This document shows positions 1 through 6,174 of a stretch of 14,461 bases of DNA, one piece after another. The translations under genes and the position numbers were made by a program. The DNA is from RGIG426 sp045600765 (GTDB taxonomy: Bacteria > Bacillota > Clostridia > Oscillospirales > Acutalibacteraceae): NCBI GenBank assembly GCA_045600765.1, contig JAZRYM010000065.1, positions 1 to 14,461 on the forward strand, written 5' to 3'. The notes under the pieces were generated by a model, which was given only the letters and a program-made list of their open reading frames with translations, was not told the origin of the DNA and searched no databases. The first letter of the stretch is position 1. Every line of letters begins with the position of its first letter.

Positions 1-591
1 TACATCGGGCAAAGCGTGTGGGAAGTCAACAAAGCGCAGGCGGTTGCCAACGTCAAAGCGGCGTGTCCGTACGTGGAAAGCGCCTCCGTTTCTTCTTCCC
101 TGCTCAACACCATTACGATTACCGTAAAAGAAACCACCATCGTCGGCGCAATGTATCACAACAGCGAATGGATTTTGGTGGGTAAAAACGGTCAAGCGGT
201 CGATAAAATGAAAGTGGAAAGCGACGTGCCGCCTCGCCTGTTATATCTCAAAGGCGCCACCGCCACCGGCAAAGGACTCGGCAAACCGGCGATGGACGAG
301 CGGTGCACCGAAATTCTCAAAAAATACCTCGCCGCCGCGGAAGAAAACGAGTTGACCGGCATTTGTGAACTCGACCTTTCGAACAAAGGCGATTTGAAAC
401 TGAACTGGAACAACCAAATCACTATTCTGCTCGGCAACGACAGCAATTTGAGTTACGAAATCGCCGTGGTGAAAACCAATTTGCCCTCCGTTCTTAAAAA
501 CAAAGGCAAGCAGGTACACGGCACGTTGGACGTCTCCTCTTATTCGGACGAAAACGCTACAAATCGTGTTATTTTTACCCCTGACAACTAA
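1..591 (+). CDS. ftsQ: Cell division protein FtsQ/DivIB, 3' part (5' end outside the window)
   Basis: The frame is open from the first base and ends in TAA, giving 196 residues with no start inside, so the cytoplasmic tail and membrane span are cut off by the window edge. The visible part begins in a POTRA domain: an N-x-A-x-A segment, then PYVESASV followed by TITITVKE, which matches the family pattern of 'PwVesvsV...I.V.Er', then a 'G...VDK' turn. The remainder fits the FtsQ/DivIB beta domain (LGN...L..E and GTLDVSSYS near the end). FtsQ/DivIB is a bitopic membrane protein that links FtsL/DivIC to the divisome and helps activate septal peptidoglycan synthesis. The first GTG at position 16 is internal to the domain and is not a plausible start. 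Placement just upstream of ftsZ is the usual division-cluster order. The divergent sequence makes the family call less certain than the context. Confidence 0.8.
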   Translation, partial: YIGQSVWEVNKAQAVANVKAACPYVESASVSSSLLNTITITVKETTIVGAMYHNSEWILVGKNGQAVDKMKVESDVPPRLLYLKGATATGKGLGKPAMDERCTEILKKYLAAAEENELTGICELDLSNKGDLKLNWNNQITILLGNDSNLSYEIAVVKTNLPSVLKNKGKQVHGTLDVSSYSDENATNRVIFTPDN

Positions 592-605
592 ATAACAACT
601 AAATA
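584..605 (+). repeat. 11-bp perfect tandem duplication across the ftsQ stop codon
   Basis: The 11-mer ACAACTAAATA occurs at 584-594 and again at 595-605 without a gap. The first copy contains the TAA stop of ftsQ (589-591). It looks like a replication-slippage duplication and lies just upstream of the terminator. Confidence 0.8.
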
Positions 606-610
606 TAGTA

Positions 611-662
611 AAAAATTTTTGGGGAAAGCGACACTTTTTTCGCTTTCCCCATTGATTTTTTC
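611..662 (+). terminator. Intrinsic terminator after ftsQ
   Basis: A perfect 10-bp stem GGGGAAAGCG (621-630) pairs with CGCTTTCCCC (641-650) around a T-rich 10-nt loop, followed by ATTGATTTTTTC. An A/T-rich run at 610-620 flanks the left side. It ends the ftsQ transcript and insulates ftsZ. Confidence 0.8.
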
Positions 663-680
663 AAAGACTTATGTTATTAT
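652..680 (+). promoter_or_regulatory. Sigma-A type promoter of ftsZ (extended -10)
   Basis: TTGATT (652-657), a 17-nt spacer, then TATTAT (675-680) preceded by TG at 672-673, making an extended -10. Transcription should begin near 687, leaving a leader of about 58 nt. The -35 box lies in the T-rich tail of the upstream terminator. Confidence 0.7.
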
Positions 681-744
681 AGGATTGTATAAATTTCTCA
701 TGTAAAAATCTTGAAAATACGAATTTGAAATTGGAGGATGTCTT

Positions 745-1872
745 ATGGGCTTTCAGTTTGAAAATGATTTTGTCGATGGCGTTCAGATTAAAGTCGTCGG
801 TGTCGGCGGCGGTGGCGGCAACGCCGTAAACCGTATGGCGGCAGTGGGTCTGCTCGGTGTGGAATTCATTTCCATCAACACCGACCGTCAGGCGCTCTAC
901 CTGTCCAAAGCCACTCAAAAAATCCAAATCGGCGATAAATTGACCAAAGGTCAAGGCGCCGGTTCCAATCCCGAAAAAGGTCAGCGCGCCGCTGAGGAGA
1001 GCCGCGATGAAATCATCGCCGCCCTCAAAGGCGCCGATATGGTCTTTATCACCGCCGGTATGGGCGGCGGCACCGGTACGGGCGCCGCTCCGGTCGTTGC
1101 GGAAATTGCCCGCGACCTCGGTATTCTCACCGTCGGTATCGTGACCAAACCGTTCGCGTTTGAAGGTCGCCGCCGTATGGAGCAGGCCGAAGCGGGTATC
1201 ACCAACCTGCGTGAGCACGTGGATAGCCTCGTCGTTATCCCGAACGAACGGCTGAAAAGCGTTTCCGAAACCCGCATCACCCTCGCCAACGCCTTTGAGG
1301 CGGCGGACGACGTGCTTCGCCAGGGTGTGCAGAGCATTTCGCAGCTCATCAAAGTCCCCGGTCTTGTCAACCTCGACTTCGCCGACGTGACCACCGTGAT
1401 GAAAGATGCCGGCTACGCCCACATGGGTATCGGTCGTGCGCAGGGCAAGGACAAAGCGGAAGAATCCGCCAAAGCCGCCATTTCGAGCCCGCTGCTCGAA
1501 ACCTCGATTGACGGCGCGCACGGTGTTCTTATCAACATCACCGCGTCGCCGGACATCGACCTCGAAGATGTGGAACTCACCTCCTCCGCCATCCAAAAAG
1601 CCGCCCATCCGGATGCCTCTATCATTTGGGGTGCCGCGTTTGACGAGAATATGGAAGACGAGATTTGTGTGACCGTGATTGCCACCGGTTTTGATGCCGG
1701 TACACGCAGCACCACCTCCACCTCCTTCCCCTCCATCGTCGGCAGCGAAAGCGACGACTTGGAGCCCCCGTCGTTCGTCGCCGGCGGCACCGCGCAGGCG
1801 AATTCCGCCGCGGACGATGACGATTACATCGACATTATGTCCATCTTCAACAAGAAGAAAGACCAAGAATAA
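745..1872 (+). CDS. ftsZ: Cell division GTPase FtsZ
   Basis: This 375-residue protein is the tubulin-like GTPase that polymerises into the Z ring at midcell and recruits the division machinery. The N-terminal GTPase domain carries GVGGGGGNAVNRM (about 19-31), the tubulin signature GGGTGTG (107-113) and the NTD/RQAL nucleotide loop (45-51). The T7 loop NLDFADV (209-215) supplies the catalytic Asp211 and Asp214 to the neighbouring subunit. A short acidic linker leads to a C-terminal peptide, DDDDYIDIMSIFNKKK, the usual docking tail for FtsA/SepF-type partners. GGAGG at 733-737 sits 7 nt before the ATG. It has its own promoter and is followed by two stem-loop terminators, so it appears to be monocistronic. 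Length and motifs are fully canonical. Confidence 0.98.
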   Translation: MGFQFENDFVDGVQIKVVGVGGGGGNAVNRMAAVGLLGVEFISINTDRQALYLSKATQKIQIGDKLTKGQGAGSNPEKGQRAAEESRDEIIAALKGADMVFITAGMGGGTGTGAAPVVAEIARDLGILTVGIVTKPFAFEGRRRMEQAEAGITNLREHVDSLVVIPNERLKSVSETRITLANAFEAADDVLRQGVQSISQLIKVPGLVNLDFADVTTVMKDAGYAHMGIGRAQGKDKAEESAKAAISSPLLETSIDGAHGVLINITASPDIDLEDVELTSSAIQKAAHPDASIIWGAAFDENMEDEICVTVIATGFDAGTRSTTSTSFPSIVGSESDDLEPPSFVAGGTAQANSAADDDDYIDIMSIFNKKKDQE

Positions 1873-1885
1873 AAACGTCTACATA

Positions 1886-1918
1886 AGAACCCCGCCACCG
1901 TTGGTGGCGGGGTTCTTT
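1886..1918 (+). terminator. Stem-loop terminator after ftsZ
   Basis: A perfect 14-bp stem: AGAACCCCGCCACC (1886-1899) pairs with GGTGGCGGGGTTCT (1903-1916) around the 3-nt loop GTT. The following T tract is short (TTCG), so it may pause rather than fully terminate. A second hairpin follows at 1957-1974. Confidence 0.75.
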
Positions 1919-1948
1919 CGATTATCGGTGGCGAAATTCTTTCGATTA
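1903..1948. repeat. Imperfect 22-bp direct repeat between the two terminators
   Basis: Positions 1903-1924 and 1927-1948 match over 22 bp except for three adjacent bases (GGG at 1910-1912 against AAA at 1934-1936). The period is 24 bp. The first copy overlaps the right arm of the ftsZ terminator. Confidence 0.8.
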
Positions 1949-1949
1949 C

Positions 1950-1980
1950 AAAAAAACACCACCCGAGGGTGGTGTTTTTT
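1950..1980. terminator. Bidirectional terminator between convergent ftsZ and serA
   Basis: CACCACCC (1957-1964) pairs with GGGTGGTG (1967-1974), flanked by seven A on the left (1950-1956) and six T on the right (1975-1980). It therefore has a U tail in both directions and serves ftsZ on the plus strand and serA on the minus strand. It lies 17 nt past the serA stop. Confidence 0.85.
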
Positions 1981-1996
1981 GCTATGCCTGATTTTC

Positions 1997-3160
1997 TTAT
2001 TTCATCACGCGGACGCGAAGCACGCCGTCAATGGCGTTCAGTTTTTCGATGCTCTCCTCTTTCGGCTCGTTCACGAGGTCGATGCAGCAGTACGCAAACT
2101 CTTTCTTCGAGCGGTCAACCATATTTTCGATATTGTTGCCGGTGGCGGTAAACACCGCGGAGATTTGCGACACCATACTCGGGATGTTCTTATGCAGCAC
2201 ACACACGCGATACGGGGTTACGCGCGGCTCTTTGCAATCCGGGTAGTTGACCGAGTGGGTGATGTTGCCGTTTTCGAGGTAGTCGATAAGTTCCTCCGCC
2301 GCCATCACCGCGCAGTTGTCTTCGCTTTCCGGAGTGGATGCGCCGAGGTGCGGAATCGCCACCACGTTTTCCACACCGAGCACCGCGTCAGACGGGAAGT
2401 CCACCACGTAGCGGGCAACTTTGCCGGAAGCGAGCGCCTCTTTGATGCTGTCCGCATCGACGAGGTCGCCGCGAGCGAAGTTCAAAATACGCACGCCGTC
2501 TTTCATCTTCGCGATGGTGTCGCGGTTGATAAACCCGCGGGTCGCATCGTTCAGCGGCACGTGAACGGAGATATAATCGCATTTCTCGTAAATTTCGTCG
2601 TTGTTCGCGGCGTGGTGCACGTCGGGCGACAAGTTCCACGCGGCATTAACCGACAGGAACGGGTCAATACCGTACACTTCCATACCGAGCGCAATCGCGG
2701 CGTTGGCAACCAAGCCGCCAATCGCGCCGAGACCGATGATACCGAGCTTTTTGCCCTTAATTTCCGGGCCGACAAACTGGCTCTTACCTTTTTCGACCAG
2801 TTTGCCCACCGCGTCGCCCTCACCTTTGAGGGTCTGCACCCAGGTCATCGCCGCCGCCACGTTGCGGGAGGAGATGAGAAGTCCGAGAAGCACAAGCTCT
2901 TTCACCGCGTTGGCGTTGGCACCCGGCGTGTTGAACACGACGATGCCCTGCTCAGCGCATTTGTCGAGCGGAATGTTGTTGACACCGGCACCGGCGCGCG
3001 CCACGGCGAGCAGGCTTTCCGGCAACTCCATCTCGTGCATCGACGCGGAGCGGACGAGGATGCCCACGGGCGCCGCGACGTCTTCGCCGATGGTGTAGGT
3101 GTTTTTATCGAACAAATCGGTGCCGCAAGCGGCGATTTTGTTCAGCGTTTTGATTTGCAT
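1997..3160 (-). CDS. serA: D-3-phosphoglycerate dehydrogenase (short, ACT-domain type)
   Basis: The 387-residue cytoplasmic enzyme oxidises 3-phosphoglycerate to 3-phosphohydroxypyruvate with NAD+, the first step of serine synthesis. The D-2-hydroxyacid dehydrogenase Rossmann signature GLGAIG is at 143-148, with the NAD-selecting Asp166 in YGID. Catalytic Arg230 lies in NFARGDLVD and His271 in PHLGAST. An ACT domain (about 317-387) closes the protein and normally mediates serine feedback. The substrate domain carries RAGAGVNNI (55-63) and NTPGANANAV (77-86). The usual catalytic Glu loop (D-V-F-x-x-E-P) is replaced by a shorter segment, YVVDFPSDAVLG (251-262), as I recall for the clostridial/Bacteroidetes short form. 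An AAGGA-like Shine-Dalgarno lies at about 3169-3175. serC is just upstream on the same strand. Confidence 0.95.
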   Translation of the reverse strand: MQIKTLNKIAACGTDLFDKNTYTIGEDVAAPVGILVRSASMHEMELPESLLAVARAGAGVNNIPLDKCAEQGIVVFNTPGANANAVKELVLLGLLISSRNVAAAMTWVQTLKGEGDAVGKLVEKGKSQFVGPEIKGKKLGIIGLGAIGGLVANAAIALGMEVYGIDPFLSVNAAWNLSPDVHHAANNDEIYEKCDYISVHVPLNDATRGFINRDTIAKMKDGVRILNFARGDLVDADSIKEALASGKVARYVVDFPSDAVLGVENVVAIPHLGASTPESEDNCAVMAAEELIDYLENGNITHSVNYPDCKEPRVTPYRVCVLHKNIPSMVSQISAVFTATGNNIENMVDRSKKEFAYCCIDLVNEPKEESIEKLNAIDGVLRVRVMK

Positions 3161-3182
3161 AACGGTTCCTTCTTTCTTTTAG

Positions 3183-3214
3183 AAAAATCGGCGGGACAAT
3201 GGTTGCCCCGCCGA
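3183..3214 (-). terminator. Intrinsic terminator between serC and serA
   Basis: Read on the minus strand, TCGGCGGG and CCCGCCGA (3207-3214 with 3188-3195) pair perfectly. One mismatch and three further pairs extend the stem to a 3-nt loop, and five U follow (3183-3187). It begins 12 nt past the serC stop and ends 22 nt before the serA start, so serA would be expressed by read-through or from an unseen promoter. Confidence 0.75.
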
Positions 3215-3226
3215 AATTGTGTGCAA

Positions 3227-4312
3227 TTAGGCGTTGCGCTCCTCGAACTGGCACATAAACCAGACGAGTTCAATCAAGCCCTCAATCGGCATGGCGTTGT
3301 ACATCGACGCGCGCATACCACCCACCGAACGGTGACCTTTCAGGTTCACAAAGCCGGCGGCCTCCGCCTCTTTGATGAATTTGGCATCGAGGTCTTTGTT
3401 GCCGGTCACGAACGGCGCGTTCATCAGCGACTGATACTCTTTGGCGACCGTCGGGTTAAAGAGGTTCGAGTCGTTCAGGAAGTCATAGAGCACTTTCGCT
3501 TTATGGCGGTTGGCTTTCGCCATTTTTTCAAGACCGCCGATATCGTTTTTAATCCATTCAAGCACCAGTTTCGCGATATAGATGCTGTAACACGGCGGGG
3601 TGTTGAACATCGAATCGGCATCGGCGTGAATTTGATAGTTGAACATGGTCGGGGTGAGTTCCATCGCGTTGCCGATGAGGTCGTCACGCACGATAACCAC
3701 GGTAAGACCCGCCGGGCCCATATTTTTCTGCGCACCGGCATACAAAAGACCGAAGCGGCTGACATCCAGCGGTTCGGAGAGGGCGCAAGAGGAAATATCC
3801 GCGACCAGCGGCACGTTGCCGGTGTCGGGAATCTCGTGATACGCGGTGCCGTAGATGGTGTTGTTCATGCAGATGTGCACGTAGTCGGCATCCGGGTCAA
3901 ACATCGACGCATCCAGTTTCGGGATGTAGTTGAAGGTTTTGTCCTCGGAGCTGGCAACCACACGCGCCGCGCCGTAACGCGCCGCTTCTTTGTAGGCTTT
4001 TTTCGCCCATTGACCGGTGATGACGTAATCCGCTTTTTTGTTGCGGTTCATCAGGTTCATCGGGACCATCGCGAACTGAGAAGACGCGCCGCCCTGCAAA
4101 AACAGTACCTTGTAGTTGTCGGGAATGTTCATCACTTCGCGGAGAAGCGCTTCACATTCTTTGATGATGTCGTCGTACACCTTCGATCGGTGCGACATCT
4201 CCAAGACGGACTGACCGCAACCGCGATAATCCATCATCTCTTCAGCCGCAATTTTCAGCACGCTCTCCGGAAGGATCGACGGGCCGGCGGAGAAATTGTA
4301 CACTCTTCCCAT
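3227..4312 (-). CDS. serC: Phosphoserine aminotransferase
   Basis: The 361-residue PLP enzyme transfers the amino group of glutamate to 3-phosphohydroxypyruvate, forming phosphoserine (second step of serine synthesis). It opens with the family N-terminus YNFSAGPSILP (5-15), then EMSHRSKVY (38-46). The PLP phosphate-binding turn is GGASSQF (74-80), the ring-stacking Trp is in GQWAKKA (100-106), Asp172 in ADISSC contacts the pyridine nitrogen, and Lys196 in AGAQKNMGP forms the Schiff base. GHRSVGGMRASMYNA near the C-terminus is the phosphate-binding Arg/His segment. AAGGAGG at 4322-4328 lies 8 nt before the ATG. The promoter at 4370-4398 serves this gene and, past the intergenic terminator, serA. 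Length is standard. Confidence 0.97.
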   Translation of the reverse strand: MGRVYNFSAGPSILPESVLKIAAEEMMDYRGCGQSVLEMSHRSKVYDDIIKECEALLREVMNIPDNYKVLFLQGGASSQFAMVPMNLMNRNKKADYVITGQWAKKAYKEAARYGAARVVASSEDKTFNYIPKLDASMFDPDADYVHICMNNTIYGTAYHEIPDTGNVPLVADISSCALSEPLDVSRFGLLYAGAQKNMGPAGLTVVIVRDDLIGNAMELTPTMFNYQIHADADSMFNTPPCYSIYIAKLVLEWIKNDIGGLEKMAKANRHKAKVLYDFLNDSNLFNPTVAKEYQSLMNAPFVTGNKDLDAKFIKEAEAAGFVNLKGHRSVGGMRASMYNAMPIEGLIELVWFMCQFEERNA

Positions 4313-4336
4313 TGTTCGTAGCCTCCTTATAAAATG

Positions 4337-4352
4337 CTCGCCCGCGGGCGAG
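4337..4352. promoter_or_regulatory. Perfect 16-nt palindrome in the serC leader (operator or 5' hairpin)
   Basis: CTCGCCCGCGGGCGAG is its own reverse complement. It begins about 10 nt after the predicted serC transcription start and ends 8 nt before the Shine-Dalgarno. It could be a repressor operator or an RNA hairpin (7-bp GC stem) at the 5' end of the message. A terminator is unlikely, because only CAUUUU follows. Confidence 0.55.
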
Positions 4353-4369
4353 GATATTTGAACAGTACT

Positions 4370-4398
4370 ATTTTACTCTTTTTTCCTATCATAGTCAA
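4370..4398 (-). promoter_or_regulatory. Sigma-A type promoter of serC-serA
   Basis: On the minus strand TTGACT (4398-4393), 17 nt, then TAAAAT (4375-4370). The start is expected near 4363, giving a leader of about 50 nt, too short for a T-box or other large riboswitch. Confidence 0.8.
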
Positions 4399-4425
4399 AG
4401 TCCTGTCGGACAAAATGTTTGCACA

Positions 4426-4446
4426 AATCGGCGGAGTTCCCGCCAA
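4426..4446 (-). terminator. Possible weak terminator hairpin after the RodA-like gene
   Basis: GGCGG (4430-4434) and CCGCC (4440-4444) form a 5-bp stem with a 5-nt loop, 13 nt past the stop of the RodA-like gene. On the minus strand it is followed only by GATTTG, so termination would be inefficient. Confidence 0.3.
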
Positions 4447-4457
4447 AAAAGACGATT

Positions 4458-5612
4458 TTACCGTTTTTTCGAAAATAATCCGCCCGACCGCATCCGACTT
4501 TGGCACGCGACACTCATCACAAGCCCCATACCGAGGTAAAGGGTCGCCACCGAACTGCCGCCGGCGGAAAAGAACGGAAGCGTGATGCCCACCACGGGAA
4601 GCACACGCAACACCATCCCGAGGTTGATAAGCGACTGCGCGGCAAGGAGCGCCGCCATACCGCTGCAAATGAGCAACCCCTTAAAATCGGCGGCGGTTTT
4701 CGCGTTGTGAAGCACGCGCAAAATAATGCACAACAACAAAATCAGCAACAGCGCACCGCCGAGGAAACCGAATTCTTCACCCGCCACGGTGAAAATAAAG
4801 TCGTTGTTACGGGCGAACAAGTCGGTGTTTTCCCCTTTGAGAAGTCCCAGTCCCCAAAGCCGACCCGACCCGATAGCGGAAAGTCCGTGCGCTTGTTGCC
4901 AACCCTCCGTTTGGGCGTATTCCTCCACTTTGAAAAGGGACAACACCCGCGCCTGCTTTTGCTCATCCAAATGCGGCCACAAAAGCGGCACCGCCACCGC
5001 CACCGCACCGAGCGCGGCGGCAAAATAACCGAGATGAAGTCCCGCGGCAAACAACATCGCCGCAAAGATAAACGCGAACACAAGCGCCGTGCCGTCGTCA
5101 CCCTGCAAGAAGATAAGCCCGCAAGCAAACCCGCCGTGCAGACACAGCATAAGCAACGTAAGCGGGCGGTTGATGGTTTCTTTTACCTTGTCGAGATGGG
5201 TCGCAAAGGAGAGAATAAAGGCGATTTTTAAGAGTTCCGACGGCTGAAAAGTGAGCCGCGGATTGGATACCGGAAAGCCGAGCCACGCGGTATCGTCCGT
5301 ACCGGAGACGTTGAGCCCGAGCGGCGTAAAGGTAAGCAGAACAAGAAACACCGCGATACCCGCCCACACGTACCACAGCGAACAAAGGTCGTGGTAATCG
5401 ATGCGGGACATCAAAAAGGCGAGGCAAAGTCCCACCGCCGAGGCGATAAATTGCACAAGATAGCCGGCTCTTCCCGTTCCCGCGCCGACCGCCGCGGAGT
5501 AGACGAGCAGGCACCCATACACCGAGGCACAAAGGCACAAAACCCAAAGGGTCATATCCACGTCGCCGAAAAAGGCACGCCATTTTCCGCGTTTTTTCTC
5601 CCGATGCAGCAC
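4458..5612 (-). CDS. RodA-like SEDS-family peptidoglycan polymerase (FtsW/RodA/SpoVE)
   Basis: The 384-residue protein has about ten hydrophobic spans and a basic cytoplasmic N-terminus. SEDS proteins polymerise lipid II into glycan strands together with a class B PBP. Family motifs are in order: FQPSELLKIAFI (122-133), QGDDGTALVF (170-179), IGSGRLWGLG (247-256), NDFIFTVAGEEFGFLGG (270-286) and the C-terminal LPVVGITLPFFSAGGSS (338-354). Asp271 in NDFIF matches the catalytic Asp of RodA. The last motif lacks the Lys typical of FtsW (LPtKGltLPf), so I favour RodA over FtsW; SpoVE cannot be excluded. The start is GTG at 5610-5612: AGGAGG at 5620-5625 is 7 nt upstream, and no ATG lies nearby in frame. 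It is an orphan, divergent from tsaE, with its own promoter. Confidence 0.92.
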   Translation of the reverse strand: MLHREKKRGKWRAFFGDVDMTLWVLCLCASVYGCLLVYSAAVGAGTGRAGYLVQFIASAVGLCLAFLMSRIDYHDLCSLWYVWAGIAVFLVLLTFTPLGLNVSGTDDTAWLGFPVSNPRLTFQPSELLKIAFILSFATHLDKVKETINRPLTLLMLCLHGGFACGLIFLQGDDGTALVFAFIFAAMLFAAGLHLGYFAAALGAVAVAVPLLWPHLDEQKQARVLSLFKVEEYAQTEGWQQAHGLSAIGSGRLWGLGLLKGENTDLFARNNDFIFTVAGEEFGFLGGALLLILLLCIILRVLHNAKTAADFKGLLICSGMAALLAAQSLINLGMVLRVLPVVGITLPFFSAGGSSVATLYLGMGLVMSVACQSRMRSGGLFSKKR

Positions 5613-5619
5613 CGTCTCG

Positions 5620-5625
5620 CCTCCT
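5620..5625 (-). promoter_or_regulatory. Shine-Dalgarno fixing the GTG start of the RodA-like gene
   Basis: AGGAGG on the minus strand, 7 nt before the GTG at 5610-5612. The spacing is ideal and there is no competing ATG. Confidence 0.8.
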
Positions 5626-5653
5626 TTTTTAGATAATTCCCATTTCTTTCGCC

Positions 5654-5682
5654 ATTATATCGTTAATTTCTTATAAAATCAA
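5654..5682 (-). promoter_or_regulatory. Sigma-A type promoter of the RodA-like gene
   Basis: On the minus strand TTGATT (5682-5677), a 17-nt spacer and the consensus TATAAT (5659-5654). Transcription should begin near 5647, leaving a leader of about 35 nt. Confidence 0.85.
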
Positions 5683-5692
5683 GAGTTTAGGG

Positions 5693-5722
5693 CTACCATT
5701 TTCGAAAAAGATGTGTTATACT
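5693..5722 (+). promoter_or_regulatory. Extended -10 promoter of the tsaE operon
   Basis: TATACT (5717-5722) is preceded by TG (5714-5715), an extended -10. The -35 is poor: CTACCA (5693-5698) at 18-nt spacing matches three of six. The predicted start near 5729 lies back to back with the RodA-like promoter. Confidence 0.6.
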
Positions 5723-5741
5723 ATGTGTATCTGTGTGAAAC

Positions 5742-5746
5742 GGAGG
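5742..5746 (+). promoter_or_regulatory. Shine-Dalgarno fixing the GTG start of tsaE
   Basis: GGAGG lies 8 nt before the GTG at 5755. It selects this codon over the in-frame ATG at 5713, which would overlap the -10 box and lie upstream of the predicted transcription start. Confidence 0.8.
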
Positions 5747-5754
5747 TGGACAAC

Positions 5755-6174
5755 GTGGCAACCTATCGCTCTTCTTCCCCCGCCGAAACGGAAGCGCTCG
5801 GCGAACGATTGGCAAAAACGGTCAAAGGCGGCACCGTCGTGGCGCTTTACGGCGGGATGGGTATGGGCAAAACCGTGTTTGTGCGCGGGTTGGCAAAAGT
5901 GCTGTCACCGCACGCCGAGGTGCAAAGTCCCACCTTCGCCCTTGTCAACGAATATCCCGGCAACCCGCCGCTCGTCCACTTCGATATGTACCGTGTGAGC
6001 AGTTGGGACGATTTATACGTCTCCGGCTTTTGGGATTATCTGGATGCCGGCGCGGTGGTCGTGACCGAGTGGAGCGAAAACATCGAATCCGCCCTGCCCG
6101 ACAACACCGTGCGGGTGCGATTCACCCGCGACGGCGAAAACGAACGAACGCTTGAAACGGAGGCGGTATTATGA
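5755..6174 (+). CDS. tsaE: tRNA t6A biosynthesis ATPase TsaE
   Basis: With the GTG start at 5755 the protein has 139 residues, close to the family norm of about 150. TsaE is the P-loop ATPase that works with TsaB and TsaD in forming N6-threonylcarbamoyladenosine at A37 of ANN-decoding tRNAs. Walker A is GGMGMGKT (33-40), with the characteristic TsaE segments SPTFALVNEY (58-67), HFDMYRV (75-81) and VVTEWSENI (102-110), whose Glu/Trp are conserved. A longer reading from 5713 adds 14 residues but is rejected on promoter and Shine-Dalgarno evidence. Its stop overlaps the tsaB start by four bases (ATGA, 6171-6174), so the two are translationally coupled. It is the first gene of the tsaE-tsaB-mutY-SDR operon. 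Confidence 0.95.
   Translation: MATYRSSSPAETEALGERLAKTVKGGTVVALYGGMGMGKTVFVRGLAKVLSPHAEVQSPTFALVNEYPGNPPLVHFDMYRVSSWDDLYVSGFWDYLDAGAVVVTEWSENIESALPDNTVRVRFTRDGENERTLETEAVL

Noticed and set aside
661..1866. 401-codon minus-strand frame opposite ftsZ
   Set aside because: Glycine/phenylalanine/valine-rich shadow of ftsZ with no family motif, spanning the ftsZ promoter.
1679..4321. 880-codon open frame on the plus strand opposite serA and serC
   Set aside because: Both antisense genes have full family motifs, promoters and Shine-Dalgarno sites. The long frame reads as His/Arg/Val-rich low-information sequence, runs through two terminators, and is explained by codon bias removing stops.
4313..4369. 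T-box or riboswitch in the serC leader
   Set aside because: The leader is only about 50 nt and contains one simple palindrome, with no T-box sequence and no room for an aptamer plus expression platform.
5713..5754. Upstream ATG start for tsaE
   Set aside because: It overlaps the -10 box and precedes the predicted transcription start; GTG 5755 has GGAGG at ideal spacing and gives a normal N-terminus.
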